Source: Lineus longissimus
Taxonomy: Eukaryota; Nemertea; Pilidiophora; Heteronemertea; Lineidae
NCBI RefSeq assembly: GCF_910592395.1
Contig: NC_088310.1
Span: 9,743,501 to 9,807,500, forward strand
Direction of reading: 5' to 3'
DNA length: 64,000 nucleotides
Part shown: positions 35,155 through 47,710 of the stretch, piece after piece
Position numbering within the stretch: position 1 is the stretch's first letter
Layout of the letters: each line of letters begins with the position of its first letter
Position numbers and translations under genes: made by a program
The notes under the pieces: generated by a model
What the model saw: the letters and a program-made list of their open reading frames with translations, nothing else
The model's database searches: none
What the model was told of the DNA's origin: nothing

Positions 35155-35275
35155 ACGGCATCATCCTGAGATCAGGCTCTTTTTACTCCTTCGTCATATA
35201 CAAATACTATTGAAATATCGACAGGCGGAGTAGACTCTATTGAAAACCACTGGATATGGCAGGATGCGGCATATT
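35155..35275. mobile_element. CATCCTG-ended dispersed repeat (also 34040-34125 and 42205-42300)
   Basis: CATCCTGAGATCAGGCTCTT (TTTACTCCTT) ... GAAAACCACTGGAT ... GGCAGGATGC. Three copies in the window share the order and the CATCCTG / CAGGATG ends. Confidence 0.6.
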
Positions 35276-35489
35276 CTGATATCACTGCATACCCTTGACA
35301 ATTCAATCAATACGACAGTCATTCATAATGCAGGATTCTCAAAGAAACTCGCAGCTGTTCACAGCATGATATTCTTAGGCAAACAACTGTTGCCGGGCGA
35401 GGTTAGGACTATATATGCAATAACGTACTGTAATGCACATAGCCCACAGAACACGGTGGTCAAGTGTTGGTGTAGGTGCTCGAACAGTC

Positions 35490-36782
35490 TGTAGAACGAC
35501 GAAAGATCGCCGTACCCCATGCAGGTATGCCTGCATGCATGGATGTAGAAGTCTGTAGAATAAACGAAAGATCACAGTATACCCCTATTGCAAGGTACGC
35601 CTGGGTGTAGAAGTCTGTGGAAAAACGAAAGATCGCAGTACCCCATTGCAAGGTAGGCCTACGCCTGGAGGTAGAAGTCTGTGGAAAAACGAAAGATCGC
35701 CGTATATATACCCCATGCAGGTAGGTCTGGATCCAGAAGTCTGTAGAAAAACGAAAGATCGTCGTACCCCATGCATGCAGGTAGGCCTAGGGATGCAGAA
35801 GTCTGTAGAAAAACGAAAGATCGCAGTACCCCATTTCAAGGTAGGCCTGCATGCATCGATGTAGAAATATGTAGAAAAACGAAAGATCGCAGTATTCCCC
35901 ATTGCAAGGTACGCCTGGGGATGTAGAAGTCTGTAGAAAACCAAAGATCGCAGTATTCCCAGTGCAAGGATAGGGCTGGATGTAGAAGTCTGTAGAAAAA
36001 TGAAAGATCGCAGTACCCCATTTCAAGGTAGGCCTGCATGCATCGATGTAGAAATATGTAGAAAAACGAAAGATCGCAGTATTCCCCATTGCAAGGTACG
36101 CCTGGGGATGTAGAAGTCTGTAGAAAACCAAAGATCGCAGTATTCCCAATTGCAAGGTATGCCTCGGGATGTAGAAGTCTGTAGAAAGACGAAAGATCGC
36201 AGTATACCCCATTGCAAGGTACGCCTGGGGATGTAGAAGTCTGTAGAAAAACGAAAGATCGCAGTACCTCATTGCAAGGTACGCCTGGGGATGTAGAAGT
36301 CTGTAGAAAAACGAAAGATCGCAGTATTCCCCATTGCAAGATATGACTGGGGATGTAGAAGTCTGTAGAAAAACGAAAGATCGCAGTACCCCATTGCAAG
36401 GTACGCCTGGGGATGTAGAAGTCTGTAGAAAAAACGAAAGATCGCAGTATTCCCCATTGCAAGGTATGCCTGGGGATGTAGAAGTCTGTAGAAAAACGAA
36501 AGATCGCAGTATTCCCCATTGCAAGGTACGCCTGGGGATGTAGAAGTCTGTAGAAAAACGAAAGATCGCAGTATTCCCCATTGCAAGGTACGCCTGGGGA
36601 TGTAGAAGTCTGTAGAAAAACGAAAGATCGCAGTATTCCCCATTGCAAGGTACGCCTGGGGATGTAGAAGTCTGTAGAAAAACGAAAGATCGCAGTATAC
36701 CCCATTGCAAGGTACGCCTGGGGATGTAGAAGTCTGTAGAAAAACGAAAGATCGCAGTACCCCATTGCAAGGTACGCCTGGA
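35490..36782. repeat. 62-bp minisatellite
   Basis: About 21 copies of GTAGAAGTCTGTAGAAAAAC plus GAAAGATCGCAGTATTCCCC plus ATTGCAAGGTACGCCTGGGGAT. Period is 62 in the right half (36540, 36602, 36664, 36726) with shorter or diverged units at the left. Long minus ORFs (up to 340 aa) are artefacts. Confidence 0.95.
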
Positions 36783-36927
36783 TGAAAACATCAGACTGTT
36801 GTGATACAATTCACCCGTGTTTATTGCTGATGATGAAATGAACGCACGCTATCGCAGCATCAGCTATAGGTTACTGGTTGTTCTGTTATTGACTCGCAGT
36901 TGGCTTTGTGTTCTGCGTGCTTTGACA

Positions 36928-38260
36928 TTAACTATATCGAGCAAAAAGATAGGTTTTTAAATGACTCGCGAAGACAGGGGTGCTGGTCATTGTCCGCAAG
37001 CTGATTGGGAGTCGGTTCCACAGCTTGGGAGCGACGCAAGAAAAGCTCTGTCTCCAAAGGTCAACAAGCTGACCCTTGGCTGGACAAAAAGCAACCGATC
37101 TGAGCATTTTAAAGTGTGGGTGCGTTGCTTTACCTAAGTTCCCGTAAATACAGTGGAGCTGTCCCCATGATGCACTTGTGGCATAGCAAAAGAATTTTAA
37201 ATTCAATACGTTCCTGGACGCACAAACACTGTAATTCGTTCAAGACAGGTGAAGTATGATCCGTGTCCTGCCGACACCACTGATGACACGGGCTGCACAG
37301 TTTTGGGGCCTCTGAAGCTTTTTAATGGTATCAGCAGGAAGGCCACCAAGTAGGGAGTTCAGGTATAGTCCAGTCTGGAAGCAACACGTGCGAGAAACTT
37401 CCGCATCAAACCTATTCTATGGAGTTGGAAGAAGGCATTTCTATAAATGGTACTGACATGTGCTTCCAAAGATAAATGTTGGTCGAAAATTGCTCCAATA
37501 TTTCTTGCTTGGGGCACTGCACAAATATTGTGTTTACCAATCTTCACGGTGGGGATGCTATGCTCGTGTGCAGCATGATGTCTAGAGGAGATGATGAGAA
37601 ACTAAGTCTTTTCATCATTGAGCTTGAGAAAATAATTATTGTGTGCCATCCACCATGTACGAACATCACTAACGCACGATTCCAGCTCAGCAAGTCCATC
37701 ATGAAGCTCAGCGTGTCTAAAATACATGTAGATGTAGAGTTGGGAATCGTCCGCGTAGAAATGGGCTTCTAAACCGTGCCTCCTGATAAGGTCTCCTAGA
37801 GGACCAATATAGATAGGGTTCGGTCCCAAGATCGAACCCTGGGGGACACCTGTTCCAAGCCTGTGTTTCGAAAATCTGTTACAACCCGCTTCTCAGTAGA
37901 AATTTGGACATTTTGCATCAAGGCCATACATCATATTCCAGTCCAATTTTGCTTGTCAAGAAGAAGAAGATATGATGCCAGCCATTTGAGTACAGTGCCG
38001 TCAACACCCGCCGGCCCTGTGTTTTTAAGCCGCTGGAAGAGTACTTGGTGGTTGAAAGTATCGAAGGCAGCGCTTAAATCTAATAGCACCAGGCCAGCCA
38101 TTTGCTTACTGTCAACTGCCAGGAGGATGTCATTCATGACATTGATAAGGACAGTCTCCGTGCTTTGGCCAGGCCGATAGGCGGACTGCAGGAGATTTAA
38201 ACCGAAAAGCCCTTCAAAAAGCCAAGAAAGAAAATACAGAAAGAAAATCCCCCGAAACCC
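36928..38260 (-). pseudogene. Broken non-LTR retrotransposon reverse transcriptase (CR1/L2-like)
   Basis: Four blocks in different minus-strand frames line up as one RT. They are QSAYRPGQSTETVLINV and GLVLLDLSAAFDTFNHQVL (about 38190-38030), GVPQGSILGP (about 37850), the catalytic YADD motif (about 37750) and a C-terminal thumb/tail block with APKLWNRLPISLR (about 37020). The order and motifs are those of LINE reverse transcriptases. No complete frame, endonuclease or ORF1 is visible, and several frameshifts and stops separate the blocks, so it is dead. Clade assignment to CR1/L2 is by resemblance only. Confidence 0.88.
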
Positions 38261-39569
38261 AACGTGAACGCCTATCCCATTGTTTGACCTCCCGAGTTGA
38301 CGTTTCGGGGGTTTGCCAAAACTCCCTATTGTCAACCTCTTCCGCATATTTGCCATGATAAATAGTAGTTGTAATGGACTTCATCGAATATTGATAATGA
38401 TTGCGCAAAATGATGCCGAGGACCCCCGGTAGCCAGGTAAATACAGTTTTCTCCTGTTTCTCGAGGACACGAAATTAGCTACCAATTTTCCCAAAGAGCC
38501 AATTATTTAGAGTTGTCTCTAATTGGGAAAGCCATTTATGATATCGACAACCATCCATGTAAAACACCATGGATAGCGTCCATTCGTAAATGTTATGTCC
38601 GCAATCTCCAGAGCACGAACTACTGGTCGGATTTCGTTGAATCTTGGTCGTTGTTGATCTGAGCTCCCAAACCAAACATAATTTTGAGGGAACAGGATTG
38701 TCAGCGCCCAATGGGTATTTTTGGGGTTGGGGGCACCTATATTGGCCGGCCATACATGTATTTACTTCCTTGGCTTTTTGAAATGCTTTTTTGGTTTCAA
38801 ACCCCAAATCAATAAAAAACAAACTTCAAATAAATCCGATCCGTAGTTTGCCCCCCGTAGCCCAAATCAATGCGGACATAACATTTAAGAATGGACTATA
38901 GCTTAGAACCAATAATACGAATAGCAGTAAGCTTTGAAATAGATGAAGGGACAACACACCGATTTGATCCTTTTACTGATGTGCGTGATCTCAGTCAATT
39001 GGAACTGTCGCTACAAAATATCGATTTTCTCAGCGCATACTTCTGACACTGTTCCTTTCAAAATCCCTATGGATGGATTTTAAGCCGGTATCAAGAAAGG
39101 ATATTTCGAATATGCCTCATGATCAAAGAACCGGGCCTGGTTTCAGTCGCATGCGTTTTGCTCGCAATTAGAGCATGAAAGGCAAACAAATACGTTCCAA
39201 GTTCGAGTATGAAAGAAACACTCAAAGGATCATGCGAGAATGGTAGCAGATACCGTGTTGCTTTACTGATGTTATCACTTTACATTTTAATCTAAGCAAC
39301 TAGCCAAACAGCAACCAGCCCGCTCTCATCTACGCGAAGGCTATTCAGTTATAAGTGCATTTGAGTTGCTAATCGCCTCCACTTGTTTTGACGAGAATCT
39401 ATCAGACAGCTCGTGTAAATGTAGCTAGAAAAAGTCGCACGAAAGTGGAAAATGATGTTAGGAGCGTATTCCAATGTGATTTAACTCATTGACTCAGTTT
39501 GTGTGAGAACTAAAGGATGATCATTGCTGATAAAAGGGGAACCATATCATGCTGACAACGGGTACCATC
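38261..39569. other. No gene recognised
   Basis: May include the degraded 5' part of the LINE whose RT ends near 38260. No motifs identified. Confidence 0.4.
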
Positions 39570-40500
39570 CCCAGATGAGGTAATGGTAACAATAATGGAC
39601 GACCAGCAAAGCAATGGTGACAATACTAGATGACCAGCAAAGCAATGGTAGCAATGCATGGGTGAGCAGCAAAGCAATGGCAACAATACTGGATGAGCAG
39701 CAAAGCAATGGCAACAATACTGGATGACCAGCAAAGCAATGGCAACAATACTGGATGACCAGCAAAGCAATGGCAACAATACTGGATGAGCAGCAAAGCA
39801 ATGGCAACAATACTGGATGACCAGCAAAGCAATGGCAACAATACTGGATGAGCAGCAAAGCAATGGCAACAATACTGGATGAGCAGCAAAGCAATGGCAA
39901 CAATACTGGATGAGCAGCAAAGCAATGGCAACAATACTGGATGAGCAGCAAAGCAATGGCAACAATACTGGATGACCAGCAAAGCAATGGCAACAATACT
40001 GGATGAGCAGCAAAGCAATGGCAACAATACTGGATGAGCAGCAAAGCAATGGCAACAATACTGGATGAGCAGCAAAGCAATGGCAACAATACTGGATGAG
40101 CAGCAAAGCAATGGCAACAATACTGGATGAGCAGCAAAGCAATGGCAACAATACCGGATGAGTAGCAAAGCACGGCAACAATACTGGATCACCAGCAAAG
40201 CAATGGCAACAATACTGGATGAGCAGCAACGCAATGGCAACAATACTGGATGAACAGCAAAGCAATGGCAACAATACTGGATGAGCAGCAAAGCAATGGC
40301 AACAATACTGGATGAGCAGCAAAGCAATGGCAACAATACTGGATGAGCAGCAAAGCAATGGCAACAATACCGGATGAGTAGCAAAGCACGGCAACAATTC
40401 TGGATGACCAGCAAAGCAATGGTAGCAATACTGGATGAGCAGCAAAGCAATGGTAACAATACTGGATGAGCAGCAAAGCAATGGTATACTGCATGGATGA
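39570..40500. repeat. 31-bp minisatellite
   Basis: About 30 copies of TGGATGAGCAGCAAAGCAAT plus GGCAACAATAC. GAGCAG/GACCAG variants alternate irregularly, and a CCGGATGAGTAGCAAAGCACGG variant recurs at 40152 and 40370, about seven units apart. Minus-strand ORFs up to 339 aa are artefacts. Confidence 0.95.
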
Positions 40501-41039
40501 CTTATAAGCTTATATATGTGAAATAGCATCTGTTAATTTTCCTCTTTTTCACAGCGTCGCAGACTATAAATGATCGATTTTCTCTTGATTTTCTCTTAAC
40601 CGCTTGGCATTGCTTCGGGCAATATCAGGCTACCGGCTGTGCTCTATATTGCGGTTCTCTATGGTTTTGTTGTTGCAAGGTCGTGTACATGTATATTATA
40701 CTATTTAATGTGGTAATTACATATTATATCTGCGCGAAATTGGAGGAGTGACCTGGAAAGTCGACTTTTTTATTGCAAAGTTCACATAAATCACCAATGA
40801 TAAAATCAGTGATCGATTGCGCCTAGAATAGGCTCCCGTCCTGCGTTTGCATGTGTGTATGTACATGTGTGTCTTTATTGACATTCGAGTGACACAGGTG
40901 GCTATCGATCCCCGTGACTAACAATACGGGACCGCACGAAAGCCTTCTTACCAAGTTGTCAAATTTGAGAAAACATCTAAAATTTCCCCGACCCCATGCA
41001 CCAACCCGGGATGGGACTGGGTTGGCGTGGTTGCTGTGG

Positions 41040-41290
41040 AGTGAATAATGCACTGTGGCTCGTTTTGGCGGCAGCGGTTGTGATAAGGCAACAATACCCA
41101 CACTTGGTTGGTGCAAGAAATCGAAGCAGTCAAAAGCAGTCAAACATTTGTGTATGTGGTTTAGGATAGAAATTGATATCTCCCCGTTCAGTCTTATCGC
41201 TAAACCTGTAGGCGCCTCGGACTTGGCCTTCATTTTAGCTCCAACCGAGCAATATTTGGTGAGAAAATTCATATCGACAGCGAGCCCTAA
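41040..41290. repeat. Dispersed repeat, inverted relative to 18900-19100
   Basis: GGTTGGTGCAAGAAATCGAA, GCAGTCAAA and TTTAGGATAGAAATTGATA match the reverse complement of 18920-19095. The adjacent CACTGTGGCTCGTTTTGGCG (GCAGCGGTT) also occurs inverted at 19665-19700 and diverged at 56325-56360. Confidence 0.6.
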
Positions 41291-41559
41291 ACCCAGTTGC
41301 AAATACCCAACAAACCCCTCTACGATCACGTGATATGATAGAACTGCACTGGCCCTATCCTCCGAAGGCTCTCGGTCGACGCCCGTCCCCTGGGTTGTGA
41401 GTGGACAGCGAAAATGCAAGGAGACGCTTACCTTGAAAAAGCGAGTTGGCCAACACCCGCTAGCAGGCTGATTGAGATATTGTAATCCTCTGAAGGTCCT
41501 CGCTAAATGTTACCGCCTGCATCTCATTGTCGTCTGCTTGTTGCTCTGGCTTGCTGCTT

Positions 41560-42500
41560 GATCAATTGCAATATTGGATGCCGCTGCTGCGGTGTATATA
41601 CACACGGAGAGCATCGGCTGTCACCAGTAACATCTAAATTTCTAGCGTATGCAAGAACAGAATACAGAATAACACCAACCAAAGTCAGGTGTCGCTGCTC
41701 TCTCAGCGAAAGAATGCCAGCAATTCCGGTCAATCTCTATGCTCAGCCGTAGGCCCAAGAGCATTGACATAACTCCAAACGACACGGAGAAGCTGCCACT
41801 AACCTTATGTTTAGCCGTATGATTGAATAGAATAACTCCAACCAACTTGGATTCCGCTGCTACATCCTAAACACAGAGAGCAAAGGCTGTCAGCAGTAAC
41901 CTCGATCTTTGTAGCGTATGCAAGAATAGAGTGACTCCATCCAACTTGGATGCCGCTGCTCTCTAAGCGCACACGGAGAGCAAAGGCTGTCACCAGTAAC
42001 CCATCTTTAGTCGCATCGATGGATAGAATGACTCCATCTAACTTGGATGCCGTATGAATAAATGGTCAAGAATAACTCAATACAACTTGGATGCCGCAGC
42101 TCTCTAAGCGTATATACAAGGGGAGCAAAGCCTCAGTTCAAGGCCTCAGTTATAGCGTCTGCAAGAATAGAGTAACTTCAACTTGGATGCCACTGCTCTG
42201 TCATCCTGACATCAGGCTTTTTTACTCCTTATGTCGTATACCAAAAATATCGAGGGGGGGGGGGTAAATTGAAAACAACTGGTGACAGGATGCTGCTCTC
42301 TAAGCCAACGGCACGGAGAGCAATGGCAGCCAGCGGTAACTTCTATGTTTTTAAGCGTATGAAAGAAGTAATTCCGACCAACTCGGCGGATCGCTTCTCC
42401 AGCGTACACGGAGACCTTGTTCTACGTTTGGCGTAGAAAAGAGTAGGAAGAGTATTTACTGCAGCTCCAGCGTACACGGAGAGAAAACCTAATGTTAAGC
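41560..42500. repeat. Decayed ~80-110-bp tandem repeat
   Basis: Recurring blocks ACTTGGATGCCGCTGCTCTC, CACACGGAGAGCAAAGGCTG and CACCAGTAACC, then AGCGTATGCAAGAATAGA, with many indels. Looks like an old tandem array. Confidence 0.75.
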
Positions 42501-42781
42501 GTATGAAACAATTATAGAATACCGGTAACTCCATGCACATGGGAAAGTAAAATCGATCGATTTTTATCTCAGTGGAGCAATCACCAGGTTCGTTTATTTA
42601 CCATCAGCAAACTAAATGCGCGTAGTCTGCGGTGTTTGATTTCCAAAGACTTCCGAGATCAATCGATTTCGGACCAGATGCTAATGTCAACTTTCAAAAG
42701 CGGAAATTGGATGAAAGCGCGCTATTAATTAAACTCATGCACTGTACGAACGTTTGTTTTTTTCTACTTTATATATAGTAT

Positions 42782-42810
42782 CTTAGAGTAACCAGACTGG
42801 TTACTCTAAG
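42782..42810. repeat. Perfect inverted repeat at the satellite left edge
   Basis: Arms CTTAGAGTAACCAG and CTGGTTACTCTAAG (14 bp each) around one A, about 45 bp before the first satellite monomer. Confidence 0.9.
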
Positions 42811-42854
42811 GTAGTATAGGTGTGCGCTCAGACAGGCTGTTTACCATTCTCAAG

Positions 42855-45800
42855 GTTGGTTGTGACTATACTAGATACGATCAGGTCATCTTAACAGTCC
42901 CTGCGTCGCCTCCTCCCAACCTCACGAGGTTGGTTGTGCCTATACTAGATACGATCAGGTCATCTTAACAGTCCCTGTGTCGCCTCCTCCCAACCTCACG
43001 AGGTTGGTTGTGCCTATACTAGATACGATCAGGTCATCTTAACAGTCCCTTTGTCGCCTCCTCCCAACCCCATGAGGTTGGTTGTGTCTATACTAGATAC
43101 GATCAGGTCATCTTAACAGTCCCTGTGTCGCCTCCTCCTAACCCCACGAGGTTGGTTGTGCCTATACTAAATACAATCAGGTCATCTTAACAGTCCCTGT
43201 GTCGCTTCCTCCCAACCTCACAATGTTGGTTGTGACTATACTAGATACGATCAGGTCATCTTAACAGTCCCTGTGTCACCTCCTCCTAACCCCACGAGGT
43301 TGGTTGTGGCTATACTAAATACGATCAGGTCATCTTAACAGTCCCTGTGTCGCTTCCTCCCAACCTCACGAGGTTGGTTGTGACTATACTAGATACGATC
43401 AGGTCATCTTAACAGTCCCTGTGTCGCCTCCTCCCAACCTCACGAGGTTGGTTGTGTCTATACTAGATACGATCAGGTCATCTTAACAGTCCCTGTGTCG
43501 CCTCCTCCCAACCTCACAAGGCTGGTTGTGACTATACTAGATACGATCAGATCATCTTAACAGTCCCTGTGTCGCCTCCTCCCAACCTCACGAGGTTGGT
43601 TGTGACTATACTAGATACGATCAGGTCATCTTAACGGTCCCTGCGTCGCCTCCTCCCAACCTCACGAGGTTGGTTGTGACTATACTAGATACGATCAGGT
43701 CATCTTAACAGTCCCTGCGTCGCCTCCTCCCAACCTCACGAGGTTGGTTGTGACTATACTAGATACGATCAGGTCATCTTAACAGTCCCTGTGTCGCCTC
43801 CTCCCAACCTCACGAGGTTGGTTGTGACTATACTAGATACGATCAGGTCATCTTAACAGTCCCTGTGTCGCCTCCTCCCAACCTCACGAGGTTGGTTGTG
43901 ACTATACTAGATACGATCAGGTCATCTTAACAGTCCCTGTGTCGCTTCCTCCCCACCTCACGAGGTTGGTTGTGACTATACTAGATAAGATCAGGTCATC
44001 TTAACAGTCCCTGTGTCGCTTCCTCCCAACCTCACAAGGTTGGTTGTGTCTATACTAAATACGATCAGGTCATCTTAACAGTTCCTGTGTCGCCTCCTCC
44101 CACCCCACGAGGTTGGTTGTGACTATACTAAATACGATCATGTCATCTTAACAGTCCCTGTGTCGCCTCTTCCCAACCTCACGAGGTTGGTTGTGTCTAT
44201 ACTAGATACGATCAGATCATCTTAACAGTCCCTGTGTCGCCTCCTCCCCACCTCACGAGGTTGGTTGTGACTATACTAGATACGATCAGGTCATCTTAAC
44301 AGTCCCTGTGTCGCCTCCTCCTAACCCCACGAGGTTGGTTGTGTCTGTACTAAATACGATCAGGTCATCTTAACAGTCCCTGTGTCGCCTCCTCCTAACC
44401 TCACAAGGTTGGTTGTGACTATACTAGATACGATCAGGTCATCTTAACAGTCCCTGTGTCGCCTCCTCCCAACCTCACAAGGTTGGTTGTGACTATACTA
44501 GATACGATCAGGTCATCTTAACAGTCCCTGTGTCGCCTCCTCCCAACCTCACGAGGTTGGTTGTGACTATACTAGATACGATCAGGTCATCTTAACTGTC
44601 CCTGTGTCGCCCCCTCCTTACCCCACGAGGTTGGTTGTGTCTATACTAGATACGATCAGGTCATCTTAACAGTCCCTGTGTCGCTTCCTCCCAACCTCAC
44701 GAGGTTGGTTGTGTCTATACTAGATACGATCAGGTCATCTTAACAGTCCCTGTGTCGCTTCCTCCCAACCTCACAAGGTTGGTTGTGTCTATACTAAATA
44801 CGATCAGGTCATCTTAACAGTTCCTGTGTCGCCTCCTCCCACCCCACGAGGTTGGTTGTGACTATACTAAATACGATCATGTCATCTTAACAGTCCCTGT
44901 GTCGCCTCTTCCCAACCTCACGAGGTTGGTTGTGTCTATACTAGATACGATCAGATCATCTTAACAGTCCCTGTGTCGCCTCCTCCCCACCTCACGAGGT
45001 TGGTTGTGACTATACTAGATACGATCAGGTCATCTTAACAGTCCCTGTGTCGCCTCCTCCCAACCTCACGAGGTTGGTTGTGTCTATACTAGATACGATC
45101 AGGTCATCTTAACAGTCCCTGTGTCGCCTCCTCCTGACCTCACGATGTTGGTTGTGTCTATACTAGATACGATCAGATCATCTTAACAGTCCCTGTGTCG
45201 CCTCCTCCCCACCTAACGAGGTTGGTTGTGTCTATACTAGATACGATCAGGTCATCTTAACAGTCCCTGTGTCGCCTCCTCCCAACCCCACGAGGTTGGT
45301 TGTGACTATACTAGAAACGATCAGGTCATCTTAACAGTCCCTGTGTCGCCTCCTCCCAACCTCACAAGGTTGGTTGTGACTATACTAGATACGATCAGGT
45401 CATCTTAACAGTCCCTGTGTCGCCTCCTCCCAACCTCACGAGGTTGGTTGTGACTATACTAGATACGATCAGGTCATCTTAACTGTCCCTGTGTCGCCCC
45501 CTCCTTACCCCACGAGGTTGGTTGTGTCTATACTAGATACGATCAGGTCATCTTAACAGTCCCTGTGTCGCTTCCTCCCAACCTCACGAGGTTGGTTGTG
45601 TCTATACTAGATACGATCAGGTCATCTTAACAGTCCCTGTGTCGCTTCCTCCCAACCTCACAAGGTTGGTTGTGTCTATACTAAATACGATCAGGTCATC
45701 TTAACAGTTCCTGTGTCGCCTCCTCCCACCCCACGAGGTTGGTTGTGACTATACTAAATACGATCATGTCATCTTAACAGTCCCTGTGTCGCCTCTTCCC

Positions 45801-47005
45801 AACGTCACGAGGTTGGTTGTGTCTATACTAGATACGATCAGATCATCTTAACAGTCCCTGTGTCGCCTCCTCCCCACCTCACGAGGTTGGTTGTGACTAT
45901 ACTAGATACGATCAGGTCATCTTAACAGTCCCTGTGTCGCCTCCTCCCAACCTCACGAGGTTGGTTGTGCCTATACTAGATACGATCAGGTCATCTTAAC
46001 AGTCCCTGTGTCGCCTCCTCCTAACCTCACGATGTTGGTTGTGTCTATACTAGATACGATCAGATCATCTTAACAGTCCCTGTGTCGCCTCCTCCCCACC
46101 TAACGAGGTTGGTTGTGTCTATACTAGATACGATCAGGTCATCTTAACAGTCCCTGTGTCGCCTCCTCCCAACCCCACGAGGTTGGTTGTGACTATACTA
46201 GAAACGATCAGGTCATCTTAACAGTCCCTGTGTCACCTCCTCCCAACCCCACGAGGTTGGTTGTGACTATACTAAATACGATCAGGTCATCTTAACAGTC
46301 CCTGTGTCGCCTCCTCCTAACCCCACGAGGTTGGTTGTGACTATACTAGATACGATCAGGTCATCTTAACAGTCCCTGTGTCGCCTCCTCCCCACCCCAC
46401 GAGGTTGGTTGTGACTATACTAGATACGATCAGGTCATCTTAACAGTCCCTGTGTCGCCTCCTCCCAACCTCACGAGGTTGGTTGTGACTATACTAAATA
46501 CGATCAGGTCATCTTAACAGTCCCTGTGTCGCCTCCTCCTAACCCCACGAGGTTGGTTGTGTCTATACTAGATACGATCAGGTCATCTTAACAGTCCCTG
46601 TGTCGCCTCCTCCTTACCCCACGAGGTTGGTTGTGTCTATACTAGATACGACCAGGTCATCTTAACAGTCCCTATGTCACCTCCTCCTAACCTCACGAGG
46701 TTGGTTGTGTCTATACTAGATACGATCAGATCATCTTAACAGTCCTTGTGTCGCCTCCTCCCAACCTCACGAGGTTGGTTGTGTCTATACTAAATACGAT
46801 CAGGTCATCTTAACAGTCCCTGTGTCGCCTCCTCCCAACCTCACAAGGTTGGTTGTGGCTATACTAGATACGATCAGATCATCTTAACAGTCCCTGTGCC
46901 GCCTCCTCCTTACCCCACGAGGTTGGTTGTGTCTATACTAGATACGACCAGGTCATCTAAACAGTCCCTATGTCACCTCCTCCTAACCTCACGAGGTTGG
47001 TTGTG
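42855..47005. repeat. 74-bp satellite array, left block
   Basis: About 56 head-to-tail monomers of 74 bp (GAGGTTGGTTGTG..CTATACTAGATACGATCAGG...). Some are 73 bp. Most monomers contain the dyad CCAACCTC-AC-GAGGTTGG. From about 44.0 to 46.2 kb the variant order repeats at 887 bp (12 monomers). Array continuity is broken by the recombinase elements at 47006. Confidence 0.97.
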
Positions 47006-47689
47006 ATAGCACCCCACGTGACTCCATCCAATCGTGTGCTCATGAGGAAGAGTATTGGGAGGAACTGAGCACGACATCTGCAAAAGCAGAAAAGCGAAAG
47101 GACGGATAACTAGGGTGGGTGGGTGGGCAAAGCAAACGTCTCAAGAAAGCTGACGACGCTATTTCTAATGTATGAACTAGGCCTATCAATTAGACGAGTG
47201 CATGTTTTTAACTCTCAAGTACATATTTGGAGAGGTTTTGAAAAAATATTTGCTGTGGCAAGTCTACAGATATAAAGAAATTATTTGATGAAAAAATTAA
47301 TTTCGAATTTTGCTAATTGGGTAATAGGGGGCATGTTTTGAGTTTTTCTGCCAGTTGGCTAAAAAGAGTGGAAATATCAAAGTCTGTCTAATTTGTCAAT
47401 TATCAAAAAAATTCCGTGGTCAACTACCAGTTTATTTTTCACCATTTACTTGCCCGACTCTCCGGAATAACATAATCTAAATTTCAGATTCACAACCCCA
47501 CGCAGTATTTGATGCGTCGCGGTCAAACTTTGACAATTTAACTGCTAAAAGGCTTAAAAAATCAATTGTGGTCTTGTCTCCTCGAACGGGACAGCTGGGG
47601 AGCAGCCATTCTCCTCCCCTCTCGGGGCAAAAGGCTGAATGAGGCCGAACAAAAGGACTTCGCACACTCGTCGATGAAGTCACGTGGGG
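47006..47689. mobile_element. Non-autonomous companion element (684 bp), head-to-tail with the recombinase element
   Basis: Its left about 75 bp matches the left end of the 2589-bp element (CCCCACGTGACT, then GAGGAAGAGTATTGGGAGGA) and its right about 66 bp matches the right end (AAGGCTGAATGAGGCCGAAC and GATGAAGTCACGTG). The interior is unrelated and shows no coding potential. It is bounded by TGTG at 47002-47005 and 47690-47693. Its ends suffice to define it as mobilised in trans by the recombinase. Confidence 0.75.
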
Positions 47690-47710
47690 TGTGATAGCGC
47701 CCCACGTGAC
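47679..47710. promoter_or_regulatory. lox-like recombination site at the junction of two elements
   Basis: Arms GTCACGTGGGGTG (47679-47691) and CGCCCCACGTGAC (47698-47710) are inverted with 12 of 13 matches, around the 6-bp spacer TGATAG. This arm-spacer-arm layout is that of known tyrosine-recombinase core sites (loxP, FRT). The crossover word TGTG (47690-47693) overlaps the left arm/spacer boundary. It equals the joined ends expected on an excised circle. Confidence 0.7.

Noticed and set aside
35585-36809. 340- and 309-residue minus ORFs over the 62-bp array
   Set aside because: Repeat artefacts in several overlapping frames.
39510-40529. 339-, 277- and 208-residue Cys/Leu-rich minus ORFs
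   Set aside because: 31-bp repeat read in successive frames. It looks membrane-like only because of composition.
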